Below are positions 11,901 to 22,952 of a stretch of DNA of 64,000 nt, piece by piece (within the stretch, counting starts at the first letter, position 1; each line of letters opens with the position of its first letter). The translations under genes were made by a program, and so were the position numbers. The notes under the pieces are model-generated. The model searched no databases. It worked only from the letters and a program-made list of their open reading frames with translations, and had not been told where the DNA came from. Where the stretch lies: assembly GCF_002775205.1 (NCBI RefSeq), contig NC_036458.1, positions 4,308,560 through 4,372,559 of the forward strand, written 5' to 3'. The stretch is from Xiphophorus maculatus (Eukaryota > Chordata > Actinopteri > Cyprinodontiformes > Poeciliidae).

Positions 11901-14708
11901 CAAGTATTTTGGGTCCAGTTTCTAGTGTAAATATCTTAATAAGCTTGAAACAAGAGAAAACTAACTTACAACTAATTTCTCAGCAAGAAATTAGTTGCTG
12001 ACTTTATTTTATTATTATTTTTTACTCAATATTAAGGAATTATTGAGTTAATGAGTCAATAATTCCTTAATATTGAGTAAAAAGTACATGTTCCATTGGC
12101 AGATTATTTCACTAAAAACATGGGAAAATGTCTTGTTATAAATTAATTTATCTACCAATGGAACAAGAGCTTTTTCATCAATATTAAGAAATTAATAAAT
12201 ACTTAAAACAAGCTCTTATTTCTTGCTGAAAAGTTACTTTTAGGTTAGTTTTGACTTATTTCAACTGTACTAAGATATTTGCACAGACAAAATGCACTTG
12301 GTAAGATTTTTTGTTTTTGCAGTGTTGGACCTTATGTAAAAATCCACTCCAGGTAATTTTCACAAACTGTTTCATTTCAACAGCAAGTTAAATGCTTTTA
12401 TAACAAACAGATTTTTAAAAAATGATTTAAAAAATTGTACTTTCCTCTTATTATAAAAGGCAGGAAATAAATCTGCATGTCCCCTCATAAATATTATATT
12501 GCAACAAAATGTATTTACTAAACTGCAACTAAATATTACAGTAAATAATATTACAGGAAAAACGTGTCGTATGTTTGCAGGACTAATTTTAAAAAATAAT
12601 AAAAATTATTTATGTTCTCTGGCAAAAAGCAGCATGGAGAATCTTTTTCGATGTAGTTAAATCCTTAAAATTTAATTAAATGACACATAAAATGCTTCAT
12701 AACATGCCAAAACTGCCAGAATTAGAAACACGTTTTGAAATATGTATTAATAGAGCATTAAACTTTATAAAAAATACATTTTATTCTTAAATTTATTTAT
12801 TATTTATCCTTTTTTTGCATGTAAATGTATATTTATGTGACTGTATTTATTGTAACTATTATTTTGTTTTCTGTTAGTATAAGTTACTGAAAAGGTCTAA
12901 GTTTTCTAAATATAATCTGTCTATAAACGTGTTGAGCCATTGATTTAGTTTTATATTTACTCTTACGTTCAAAGGCTTTCGCATCTGTTAGGCAAAGGCT
13001 GCAACAATCTCAAATAATCCTTAATCCTATAAACTTTATCTAGTTTGCAAGTGAAATATGTGAAAAAGTAAAATCCCTGGAGTAAAAAAATTACTAAAAT
13101 GTCATCAATTCACTGCATAAAATAGTTTGTTTGTCGCTTTGAAGCAAATCTAAGCCACTAAAATGGTTGCATGCATGACGGCGTCTAAATAATATTAAGT
13201 ATTCATGGCGCCGGCCTCGAACAAGGTGGGGAATTTTTGCAACGTGTCACTGTACGTTGACTACATTTGCATATTCGCTCTGCTGCCATAGTAAAACCAA
13301 AAACACAACACCAGCAGACAGAGCTAAATCATACGGAACACAATTAGGGCCACAAATAAAAAAAGAATGCCCATATTTTTTTTAAGAAAAGAAAAGACGG
13401 GAATTTAGAGATGGGAGATTAAAGTCTCTGGTTAAATTTGGAGACTTTAATCTTTGAATTCTGAAATTTCTTCTCTGAATTTTTATTCATTTTTCAGAAT
13501 TTGGACTTTCATCTCAAAATTCAGCTTTTTCCTTCAGAAGTCCGACGTTTGTGTCAGAATTTGATACCAGAATTCGTCCTTTTTTTTCATAATCCTAACA
13601 TAAGATTTTATTCTTACAATTCGTACAATTTTCCTCAGAATTTGGACTTTGATCTCAGAATTATGACATTTTTTCTCAGAAATCAAACTTTTTTTGGTCT
13701 CAGAATTCAGACCTTTTTTCCCCCTCAGGATTTGGGTCAGAATTTGGACTATAATTCAGAATTCTGACTTTAATTTCAGAATTAAGACATATTTCTTAGA
13801 ATTCACACTTTTTTAATGTCAGAAATTCACTTCAATCTCAGAATTCAGACCCATTTCTTAGAATTCAAGGCATAATGTCAGAAATCGGACTTTGGTCCGA
13901 GAATTTTGATTTTATTCTCAGAATTCAGAACTTCATCTCAGAATTCTGTCGTTTTTTTCTCAAGATTTGGGTCAGAATTTGGACTTTAATCCCAGAATTC
14001 TGACTTCAATTTCAGAATTAAGACCAATTTTTTTCTGAATTCACAGTTTTCTTCCTCAAAATTCAGATATTAATGTCAGAAATTCACTTGAATCTCAGAA
14101 TTAAAACTTCCCCCCTCAGAATTCTGACATCAAGGTTAGGATTTGAACTTTAACCTTAGAATTATGACTGTTTTTTGTCATAATTCTGGCTAATTTTCTC
14201 AGAATTCAGACATTAATGTCAGAATTTGATCTCAACCTCAGAATTCAAACCCATTTCTTAAAATTCAAACTTAAATCTTCAGAATTTAAACTTTATTCTT
14301 AGAATTCAAACTTGTGTTCAGAGAAAATAAGTCTAAATTGCTTTTCTTTCCATTTCTTCAACCCTTTTCCATAAAATCATCTCTATAGCAGGGTTCTTCC
14401 ATAATTGTATATAATTATTGTGAGTTAAATGCTCCCCTGAGACTTTTTCCTGGAGCTCTCTGTGGCCATCCTCAACCTCACCTGTACTAAAGCACATCAT
14501 GCGGATTCATTTTGTATTTTTATGTATCTTTTCTTTACTCACCGTGTGTGTAAATGTTCCCTAGTTCATTGTGGAGGTAAAACAGGCTCCTGACGCAGTC
14601 CTGCACGGAGGAGATGGGCCGGTATCCAGTCAGGACGTATTTATTGAACTGGAGATGTGGCGGGGAGCTGGCCCAGTCCAGCAGCCTCGGTCCGTTTAAA
14701 AAAGCCAT
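5902..14708 (-). CDS. paqr4: paqr4: progestin and adipoQ receptor family member 4, complete, 3 exons
   Basis: Seven-transmembrane membrane protein of the PAQR/ceramidase-like superfamily. Exons in transcript order are 14708-14543 (166 bp), 8500-8282 (219 bp) and 6335-5902 (434 bp, stop TGA at 5904-5902). Both introns are GT-AG and phase 1. The joined frame is 272 residues, against about 273 for human PAQR4. Exon 1 carries the family motif FYLHNELGNIYTHG; exon 2 carries GSVVYHLFMNH; exon 3 carries DYWCNSHQIMH. Together these supply the conserved Glu/Asn/His, Ser/His and His..His positions that form the metal-binding core in PAQR proteins. The start was chosen at MAFLNGPRLLDWASSP because vertebrate PAQR4 begins there; an in-frame ATG lies 36 codons upstream at 14816. 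Exon 3 is GC-rich compared with the surrounding introns. Identity as paqr4 rather than another PAQR rests on near-continuous similarity recalled for the human protein. Confidence 0.94.
6373..7190. mobile_element. Intron 2 of paqr4: family 3 repeat followed by a family 2 MITE
   Basis: 6373-6520 matches the dispersed ACTTGAGTAAC/CTTGAGTAAAATTT repeat (family 3). About 6505-7190 is a family 2 MITE with the boxes tcactttaaatccaaataag, aaagcagaagtggagcctcc and gttgctaggtaacgg (6901). Confidence 0.65.
8560..9445. mobile_element. Two adjacent small hAT-like MITEs with GATTAATC-rich ends, paqr4 intron 1
   Basis: 8560-9010 starts TAGGGCTGAAAGCGATTAATC and ends with tagttgaaacatcc. 9022-9447 begins TAGGGCTACGACTATAATTT and ends TTGTTTCAGCCGTAC. 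Both are AT-rich, inverted-end elements of the common fish GGGCTGAAACGATTA type. A related copy lies at about 23517-24570 in perforin copy A intron 1. Confidence 0.6.
9890..10075 (-). mobile_element. tRNA-derived SINE fragment
   Basis: On the minus strand GTGGGTTCGACTCCCGG is a polymerase III B box. It is followed by a tRNA-unrelated tail (tttgccgcatgtcttcctc ... tttcctgtctgcctactgtc). The plus-strand phrase ggtggcgcagggggttagc at 10045-10063 is a tRNA-like head, so two SINE pieces may abut here. Confidence 0.7.
11879..12324. mobile_element. Palindromic MITE, family 1 (ends CACTGCAAAAAC), best full copy
   Basis: Starts CACTGCAAAAAC and ends GTTTTTGCAGTG. The halves are inverted copies (aagtattttgggtccagtttctagtg against cactagaaa-type sequence on the other side), with a centre near 12110. 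Members of the same family occur at about 25160-25530, 27824-28863, 31434-31568, 44990-45930, 47190-47507, 48632-48805, 56812-57184, 59302-59643 and 60153-60310. It has no coding capacity. Confidence 0.8.
13440..14325. repeat. Degenerate minisatellite, TCAGAATT-rich, paqr4 intron 1
   Basis: About 880 bp of imperfect units of 20-30 bp built on ctcagaattc, agac/tgact and tttaatgtcagaa. Unit length varies, so it is an old or unstable array. ORFs through it are low complexity. Confidence 0.85.
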
Positions 14709-14819
14709 GGCGAACAGAACCGTCAAAAGGACGCCGCCGAACAGATAAAACACAGACTGCACCCCTATGTACACGTTCAGCAGGATTATTGCGACCAAAA
14801 CCTTATGAGATATCATTGG

Positions 14820-15660
14820 CGTCTGCTTTTTGTTTGTTTTGTGTGTGTGTGAGAGCTCACGTCAAGTCTCTAAGCGCTACCCGGCAACGGCGCGTCCGTC
14901 TCGGCGCTGTTTGTTCTGAACCCCCGCTGTCCGTGCGAGTGTCATCCGCAGGGATGGAGGCGGACACGGCCAGCCATACGCATGATGGTGTACGCTCCGG
15001 ACGGTCATTACATTATTCGGCATTGATGAAATGTGTGCGCGGCGCCTAGAAGCGCAGAGGACGGGACGTTTCCGGACATCTTAAAGCCGCTTCTCGGGGA
15101 TTTACTCAACGCTCCGGTGCGGCAGGGCGGGCTGGAAGGATTCTCGGGCGGTGATGCTGCGAGAGCCGCAGGTCCATCCGACTCCAGAGGATGCTACTAG
15201 CTTGACTCCAGCGGTCAGATTTACTCACGTTAGAGCTCTAGGTCAAACGAGGGGAATTAACTCGGTCGGCTGTCTTTCTCTGAGCTTTTAAAAAACAAAG
15301 AAGCTCCGTGATTTTCCAGCGGAGATTTTGAAGGACTACGGGCTAGCAAGCCGGGCAGGCGGCTACCAATGTCCGGTGTCAGGGGGTGAGGAAGCTGGTG
15401 TCTGAGCCGGCCTTTTCCTCATTCTCAAAGCTCGGTGAATCATTTTAATTTTCCCCATATTATTTCTGATCCAGTTGTCTCCCAGCATTGATTCCGGCGG
15501 ATGGCATTCCTTAAAAAGCGGCTCCCTTTCTGTCGGCCTTAGATCCGCTGCATCGCCTCCAACAGTCAAGCTAGCTAACCGTGAGCAACACTTCCGGCTG
15601 TTCCTTTTCAAAATAAAGCACTCGCACGTTTAGTGCCGCTCGATTCTTTCATGGCACCTT
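14820..15660. promoter_or_regulatory. GC/CpG-rich presumed promoter region upstream of paqr4
   Basis: Immediately 5' of paqr4 exon 1 the base composition changes from AT-rich to GC/CpG-rich for roughly 800 bp, with many CG dinucleotides (for example around 14880-15160). That is typical of a vertebrate CpG-island promoter. No TATA box was identified. The region could also hold a 5' untranslated exon or a divergent transcript. It contains ORFs on both strands, but none resembles a known protein. Confidence 0.5.
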
Positions 15661-15768
15661 CAGTCTCTATGCAGCAGGAATCCGGAAAGCATGAAAAATA
15701 AAAATCTTACCTGACGTGCAGAGTTGAGTGGTACGGAGCCCTCTAGGGGACATGGGGAATTTTTTTTC

Positions 15769-15985
15769 TTTTGCGTTACCTCGCAAAACTTTTGCGTTAC
15801 CTCGCAATACTTTTGCGTTACCTCGCAAAACTTTTGCGTTACCTCGCAAAACTTTTGCGTTACCTCGCAAAACTTTTGCGTTCCCTCGCAATACTTTTGC
15901 GTTACCTCGCAAAACTTTTGCGTTACCTCGCAAAACCTTTTGCGTTACCTCGCAAAACCTTTTGCGTTACCTCGCAATACTGTAC
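15769..15985. repeat. 21-bp tandem array, left arm of fold-back element
   Basis: About ten tandem copies of a 21-bp unit built from TTTTGCG, TTACCT and CGCAAAA plus one base, with a T/A variant (CGCAATA) and a TTCCCT variant. Each unit is itself a small inverted repeat. The ORFs read through it in three frames are low-complexity artefacts. Confidence 0.9.
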
Positions 15986-17186
15986 TGGTCAGTTATGCAG
16001 CATAATTGAATACTGCAAGCCTTTCCTACGGTGGGCGCCGTACTTTATGCTTTAATATAAGGTTATGTGAGGTTTTTCCGTGAATGTTAGTATCTTTTTG
16101 TGAAATATCTGAAGTTTTATATCTTTCTTTAGGATAGAAAAGCACCACAAACCTACGATATAAACAGAAACCTTCCGTAAGTAGGAAAGAAATAAAAATA
16201 CATCCTAATTTGGACTATTTCTGAGTTATTATCGCGGTTAATAAATCATCTGACAGTTTTGATTGTGTCTCTGTTGTGTTCGTAGTCTGAATGGTTTAAA
16301 GAGCTGCTTTCAGTGCCGCTCCATCTTAACCTTAACAGATATAAACATGCAGTAAAAAATAAATCGATTTTCAATCAGTGTTTTGCACCAAACAGTTTTT
16401 ACTGTTAACAAGTTTTTATTATTAAACACACGACAAACTAATGATGGTAAAGGGCCGCACTGGGTTAACTCGGGGAATCTCATCTGTCCGTGTATCAATC
16501 AGCTCCAAACCATTTCTTTGTTCTGTCACAATTATCGATTTATTCCATTTTGATGATCAGGTTCCAAACTTTGCAAGGACTGACCGCCCCGCTCACCGCT
16601 TCCTAATACACACAAAGCCAGTATCCTTCCCATTCATACCTGGTGACGTCACTCCCACGTCGACACACCTAAGTGTCAAAGCCGCTGCTCCTGTCATATC
16701 AATAACTACTTATTTCATTCATATGGCTCTTACAGAGCCTCAGTGAAAACTTGTTTATTATTATTAACTGTTTGGTGCAAAACACTGATTGAAAATCGAT
16801 TTATTTTTTACTGTATGTTTATGTCTGTTAAGGCGAAGATGGAGCGGCACTGAAAGCAGCTCTTTAAACCATTCAGACTACGAACACAACAGAGACACAA
16901 TCAAAACTGTCAGATGATTTATTACCCGCGATAATTACTCAGAAATAGTCCAAATTATAATGTATTTTTATTTCTTTCCTACTTACGGAAGGTTTCTGTT
17001 TATATCGTAGGTTTGTGGTGCCTTTCTATCCTAAAGAAAGATATAAAACTTCAGATATTTCACAAAAAGATACTAACATTCACGGAAAAACCTCACATAA
17101 CCTTATATTAAAGCATAAAGTACGGCGCCCACCGTAGGAAAGGCTTGCAGTATTCAATTATGCTGCATAACTGACCAGTACAGTAT

Positions 17187-17479
17187 TGCGAGGTAACGCA
17201 AAAGGTTTTGCGAGGTAACGCAAAAGTTTTGCGAGGTAACGCAAAAGTATTGCGAGGGAACGCAAAAGTTTTGCGAGGTAACGCAAAAGTTTTGCGAGGT
17301 AACGCAAAAGTATTGCGAGGTAACGCAAAAGTATTGCGAGGTAACGCAAAAGTTTTGCGAGGTAACGCAAAAGTATTGCGAGGGAACGCAAAAGTTTTGC
17401 GAGGTAACGCAAAAGTTTTGCGAGGTAACGCAAAAGTATTGCGAGGGAACGCAAAAGTTTTGCGAGGTAACGCAAAAGA
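17187..17479. repeat. 21-bp tandem array, right arm of fold-back element
   Basis: Inverted counterpart of the left array with about fourteen units, so the arms have diverged in copy number. Unit variants (CGCAATA type and TTCCCT type) are interspersed in a different order than in the left arm. Confidence 0.9.
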
Positions 17480-18469
17480 AAAAAAAATCCCCATGTCCCC
17501 TAGAGGGCTCCGTAGAGTGGTCACTAGTTACATTTACTGGAGTAATCTTTTGGAAAAATTACTTTTAGGAGTATTTTTACTACATTGTACTTTTTAATTT
17601 TACTTGAATCGCTACTTTTACTTAAGTAAAATTTCTGGGTACCCTCCCCACTCTGAGTAACTTCACTGAATGAAGAACGAGATGGTTTAACTTTTAACCA
17701 AAAATTCACCAGACACACAAACTGTTTTATTTTGAAATAAATTGATTTGGAAAAATGCTTCTTTTGCCTGATTCTGGTATTTTGTAATTAAATAAACGAC
17801 TTAAATTTAGGTCTAAACCTAAATTTCAGATGTTTTATTTTGGTCTGTCTGATGATGTAATTTATAAATGTTAAATTATTGGTAATTTGATCAGTTACTC
17901 AGTACTTGATAAGACCAAATAATTACCAAATAGTTTTTATTCTTACTTGAGTAATTGGATGGCTAACAATAACAATTTCCATTTTAAAAAGGAATTTAAA
18001 AAGGAAACACATGGACATATCAGATAACCCAGTACCACACTAACAAGGTGCAGTCCATGAGGTTGTTTAATGGAGTAATTGAACAAAAAATGTACAAAAT
18101 TGGTTTTGTATGATTATTACCGTTCCAAAGATTTCTAAGTACTGTTCTAAAGATACATAGAAGTCAGGAACGACTCTCAGAAAAAACACAATCTGTAAAA
18201 ATACAAAATAAAGGAAACATTGTCTTCAAAGGAAGAAAAGAAATTCTGTTTTATATTGTAATAACGTGATTTTAGTAGATTTAAAAAGCTAACCTTTTGG
18301 AAAACGGTTAGCTTTTTTCCCCTCAAGCTAATAAAATTAGCTTGAAGATTATAACCATTCCAAAAACTGTATGAATTTATTAATGATATGAATTTATTAT
18401 TTTTAAACCAAAGCCATTACAGCTGGAAATTACTTGACAAATTACTGAGCAGCCCCAAAGTCTCTGTAT

Positions 18470-19049
18470 AGACTCAGATTGAACCTCCAGAGAAACATAA
18501 AGACAGTTACAAAGTTGGCCTTCTATCACCTGAAGAACATTTTGAGAATTAAAGGTCTAATGTCCCAGCAAGATCTTGAGAAACTCATACATGAGTTTAT
18601 CTTTAGTCTCATTTATTACTGCGGCAGTGTCTTCACAGGTTGCATTCTGACTAAAACCTGGAAGATAGAGCACATCACCCCTGTTCTAAACTGACTTTAC
18701 TGTTAGTTTATAAATCACATCAGCTGTTGTTGTATCAACCTTCCAGATCACTCAGGTCTTCTGGTTCTGGTCTACTCTGCATACCCTGAACCAGAACCAA
18801 ACATTCAGCTTCTATGCACCACAAATCTGTAACAAATGTCCAGAAAACAGCAAAAACGCTGAAACAAAAACCCACCTGTTTAGAGCTGCCTTTGATTAAT
18901 AATAACTGTAAAATATTTGTTGTCTATAATCCAATTTTTCTTTTCTTCATTTTACCACTATAATCTACTTTTTAATGTTTTCATAATGTAAAGCACTTTG
19001 AATCATCTTATTGCTTTTCTGTACAATTTTAACCATGTAATGGCAAGTG

Positions 19050-19100
<51 letters not shown>

Positions 19101-19105
19101 CATCC
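18470..19105 (+). mobile_element. LINE 3' end (L2/Rex-like reverse transcriptase remnant) with AAT tail
   Basis: Plus-strand frames read LAFYHLKNILRIKGLMSQQ, then DLEKLIHEFIFSLIYYCGSVFTG, resembling the C-terminal reverse-transcriptase region of L2-type LINEs (HLRNI, EKLIHAFI, DYCNSL). Downstream codons continue with stops and frame breaks, and the segment ends in (AAT)n at about 19053-19100, a typical LINE 3' repeat. Dead copy. Confidence 0.75.
19050..19100. repeat. (AAT)n microsatellite
   Basis: About sixteen AAT units at the 3' end of the LINE remnant. Confidence 0.95.
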
Positions 19106-20004
19106 ATGAACTCATTTTGAACACTTTCTAAAACACAACCTTTTTATAAGTGAAAAATTGTTCCCAAAACATGGGGTATTTGTTAATAAAAAGGTTTTAA
19201 TAATAATGTATTAAACTTCAGTTTGTGAGTGAAGTCTAGAAGGTTATGGCCTATAATTCTCTGTAAAGACGTTGAAGATTTGGATGAATCAGACCCCACT
19301 ACCACTATCCCCTCCGTCTGTTTCCTGAACCAGATGACTGGTGATTCTGTGAAACAGAAAAAAAAAAAAACCATATCCCTAATTGGCCAAAGCAAACATT
19401 GCACATTAATCAGATGTGGTTCGGCTTTTGCTCTGACTTGGGTTTCTGTGGAAACTGATTAATTTCAAATAAAGAAAACAATGAACAGATTAAAAGTATT
19501 ATTTTAATTTTACCTCCATGTTTCTTCTGATTGGAGTGTTGTCATTTAGAAACTTGAGTCAGAGTGAGAATATGTGAAAGTTTAGGGGGATGGTAAGGAG
19601 GTCATCCAACCTACCAACGATAAATTAGAAAAAACCAGCGGAAATGTAAAAAAAAATGTAAATTTATGTAGCAAAAAGAGTCGTTAGCATTGTCAAATAT
19701 CCTGCAACTGTAAAAACAAAATCCTTTGATATTGCATATCTGTTTGCATGAACATTCGCCGGTGAATATTAAGAATTACTAAGCAATTAACAAGTTTTTC
19801 AGCTTTTGACACAGTATGACCAGAGGTGGTGTACCTGCTATGCCCCAGTTTTCCATGTGGTTTAACACAATGCAGATAAATGTCTTTCAGTATCTCTCTT
19901 TTGTCTCCAAAACCCACAAAACAAAAAGCAGGTGAGAAAAATAATGATTTGAGTTCACATGCATGAACATGTAAAAGATAAAAGGACAGAGAGAAAGATG
20001 AACC

Positions 20005-20155
20005 TCTTTTTTTTGGCTCTATTGGTCTTTATTTGAGACTGGTCAGACAGGAAAGTGGGTGATGAGAGAGAGAAGATGTTCAGCAAAAGGTCTGCAGATC
20101 AGGATCGAACCCAAGACGGCCGAGACTGAGGCCTCCGTATCTGGGTCACACATTA
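20005..20155 (-). mobile_element. tRNA-derived SINE fragment, same family as at 9.9-10.1 kb
   Basis: The minus strand reads TTGGGTTCGATCCTGATC (B box), then a tail with cacccactttcctgtctgacc ... caaataaagaccaatagagcc. The sequence before it (gaggcctcagtctcgg) resembles the other SINE copy. Confidence 0.7.
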
Positions 20156-20159
20156 CGTA

Positions 20160-20660
20160 TCATTACGTATCCATCCATCCAGATGGATCCATCCAGCATT
20201 CTGCAGCGCTGCAGAATGATGGATGGATGGACGGATGGACGGACTCAATTATGGATGGATGGATCAATTTTTTGATGGATGGATTAATTGATGGATGGAT
20301 GTATGAATGAACTAATGAATGGATGGATGGATGGACCAATTTTTGATGGATGGATTAATGGATAGATGGATGAACTAATGAATGGATGGATGGATGGTTG
20401 GATGACTCAATTATGGATGGATGGACTATTTTTTGATGGATGGATTAATAGATTTATGGATGGATGGATGGATGGACCAATTTTTTGATGGATGGATGGA
20501 TGAACTAATGAATGGACGGATGGATGGATGAACTAATGAATGGATGGATGGATGCACCAATTTTTGATGGATGGATTAATGGATTAATTCATGAACTAAT
20601 GAATGTATGAACTAATGGATGGATGGATGAACTAATGAATGGATGATTTGTTGATGGATG
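20160..20660. repeat. GGAT minisatellite
   Basis: About 500 bp of (GGAT)n interrupted by longer period phrases (caattttttgatggatggatta, gaactaatgaat), i.e. a higher-order repeat of roughly 60-100 bp. Confidence 0.95.
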
Positions 20661-21659
20661 TGCATCTTTCATATAAAATCCAACATTAAAAGCGTCTGGT
20701 CTGGATTAATTTACTGTTACTGTAAATCTAAGTATTTATTACCTGTTATAAATTATTGGTAATAATTTAACCCGAGAGCCTCCAGTGGTCCGGATGTGCG
20801 GCTCTTTAAAAAACAACATGAGAATTGATCTGGATGAAGCAACGTCTATCCGAAACCAAACACATGCATCTCTGCATCCTCTGGCTTGTGTCTCTCTATT
20901 ATTTTGTTGTTAAACCCCCTTTAGCAATAGGTTGTGTGTCTCAAATAAATACTTTATTTTGTGAAAAATACTCATATAGTTAAAAAAGCCAACATCATGT
21001 ACGTCATTTGACACTGCAGAAGTGTTTGCATGATCATTTTCCAGTGAATATTAAGAATTTTTGAGCGATTAACAAGCGTCTTGGCGTTTACCATGATGTG
21101 ACTGAGGGTGGTGTACTTGTTAAGTCCCCCTGCTTTCCATGTGGTTTAACACAATGCAAATAAATGTTCCTGTGTTTGTCACCTAAGGTCACAGACCAAA
21201 ACCAGGTGAGAAACGACTTTTCAAAAGGGGCTATAGTGCATCCATGCAACATTTTAACAATGCAGCTCTGCTTCTGACGCTCAGTGCTGAGGTAATGTAT
21301 GCAGCACAAAGGTAAGTCCGTACTTTCTCTATGAACGTTTGACATTTAAAAACATTTCATTTTTAACTAACACAATGATTAAAAGCTGTAATAGTGTCAA
21401 ATTCCAAAATTATGTTTGCTTAAATATTTAAAATAATAATATTTTGGCATTTTTCGAGAACTTATCAGTTGTAAACAAAACAAGACGCTGGAGAGAGAGT
21501 GGTGGGAGTTGATAATAATACAATCAAATAATGTGTTTAAATAGAAACTAAGACATTTTGTTTACTATTTACACTCTGTTTCTATTGCCTCTATATTAAA
21601 ATATGTTTTTACATTCTAACTGCTAAACAGTGACTGAAAGTGAAACAGCAACTTAAATC

Positions 21660-22010
21660 AAAGATAAGCTCTCCGAAGAGTCTTAGTTGTGGTTGCATGT
21701 CGTCTGCCAGTCAAAGATTCAGAGATTAGACACGATTTAAAAACCGTCTCTGTTGGCTCAAAATGGTTTCCTGTTAGAAATAAAGATGAAAAAAATCAAG
21801 GCTACATATTTAGTCTGTTCACCAAATCCAATGGTTTGACATTTAGCTTAGTGCAGAATGACAGAAATCATAGTTTCAGTATGAGACCAATGCTCAACTA
21901 GACTCAATCAGGCTAAAGATCACAGTACATGTGAAAAACGTTGGTGTCATTTTCAGCTCAGATCTGCATTTAAGCAACAATTAAAGGTCTGTTATAAATA
22001 AACTTACTTT
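21660..22010 (+). mobile_element. LINE reverse transcriptase remnant
   Basis: Broken frames include VKNVGVIFSSDLHLS at about 21931-21975, the usual (V)KNLGVIFDSDLSF motif of L2/CR1-type LINEs. Many stops are present. Confidence 0.65.
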
Positions 22011-22489
22011 AACAATGCCAGAATCAGTGGTGGAAAAGGTATTCAAACACTGTACTTAAGAAAAAATACAAACAAAAACAAAAATGCACTCTAGTCAAAG
22101 CAAAAGTCAATATTTTTACTTGAGTAAAAGGACTTGCATTTAAAAATATTTGAAGTATTGAAAGTAAACATACTTTCTGAATGGTTTCTCTAATAAAATT
22201 GTTATAAAGTGCCTACTTTATGTATATTTCTAAATATTAGTACATCAATATTGTGTCATTTTAAAGAACAGCGCTGCAGATAATGCATGTTGTTATTGTA
22301 TCTGTGAAACACTTCAGGGATTACCTGCCGAGTTAAATGACAACAAGCAGGAATAATTATACATTTAAACTTTTTATTTAACCATCAGTAAAAACATTCT
22401 AGGAAAAGTTGTTTGCATAAAAAAAAACATGTTCAGGTTTGGTTGTAAAGTACGAGAGTGTAATGGCCACACTAATAAAATTACCAAAT

Positions 22490-22765
22490 TACAAAAATAA
22501 AGTCAAAATATTACAAGACTAAAGTTAAAATACTAAAATGAAATTGTAGTTCTACAAGTGGTAATATTTTAACTTTATTCTCGGAATATTATGACTTTAT
22601 TCTTGTAATATTTAGATTTTATTTTCTGAATATTTTGAATTTATTTTCATATTTTGACGTTATTCTTGTAATATTTTGACTTTATTTTAATAATATTATG
22701 GTTTTCTTTTTGCATAACGATTCTTGTATGCCTTTAGTCTTTTAATATTATGACTTCACAATAGT
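22490..22765. repeat. AT-rich minisatellite, inverted halves
   Basis: The first half reads aataaagtcaaaatattacaag. The second half, from about 22560, reads ctttattctcggaatattatgac and ttgtaatattttgactttatt, so the array is inverted about its middle. It lies about 190 bp upstream of the first perforin copy A coding exon. Confidence 0.75.
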
Positions 22766-22952
22766 AAAAAAGTTCTCTTCGTATGGCTGTAATACTAAGA
22801 AAACCATAGCAAAGGGATCATGACAGAGAGATTTTTAAAAGAAAGACACCAAAAACCAAACAATTGATAACAGTCCAGTTTTCTATTCCTTTTGATGGCT
22901 TTGTAAGCTAAGTTGTCAAATAAAAATGTTGCTTGTTTTTTTTAACAGAAAC

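Larger units (their letters stand above)
15733..17513. mobile_element. Fold-back (large inverted repeat) element with internal tandem arrays
   Basis: The ends are perfect inverted repeats (ACGGAGCCCTCTAGGGGACA at 15733; its complement ends at 17513). They are flanked by near-identical 8-mers TGAGTGGT (15725-15732) and AGAGTGGT (17514-17521), which look like a target duplication with one mismatch. Each arm of about 690-770 bp holds an array of a 21-bp unit followed by a shared unique segment. For example, the segment at 15990-16400 matches the reverse complement of 16770-17180 with few differences. A loop of about 320 bp lies at 16425-16745. No transposase ORF is present, so it would depend on an enzyme supplied elsewhere. 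Confidence 0.85.

Noticed and set aside
14657-15049. 130-codon plus-strand ORF upstream of and over paqr4 exon 1
   Set aside because: Overlaps a real coding exon on the other strand and a GC-rich promoter, where stop codons are rare; no recognisable domain.
15769-15985. CRISPR-like look of regularly spaced repeats
   Set aside because: Units are contiguous with no unique spacers, and the DNA is clearly eukaryotic with spliced genes. It is a tandem array.
15667-16055. Overlapping ORFs with a repeated RGNAKVL or LPRKTFA pattern in the 21-bp arrays (also 17108-17597)
   Set aside because: A 21-bp period is a multiple of three, so every frame without a stop stays open. The proteins are repeat artefacts present on both strands.
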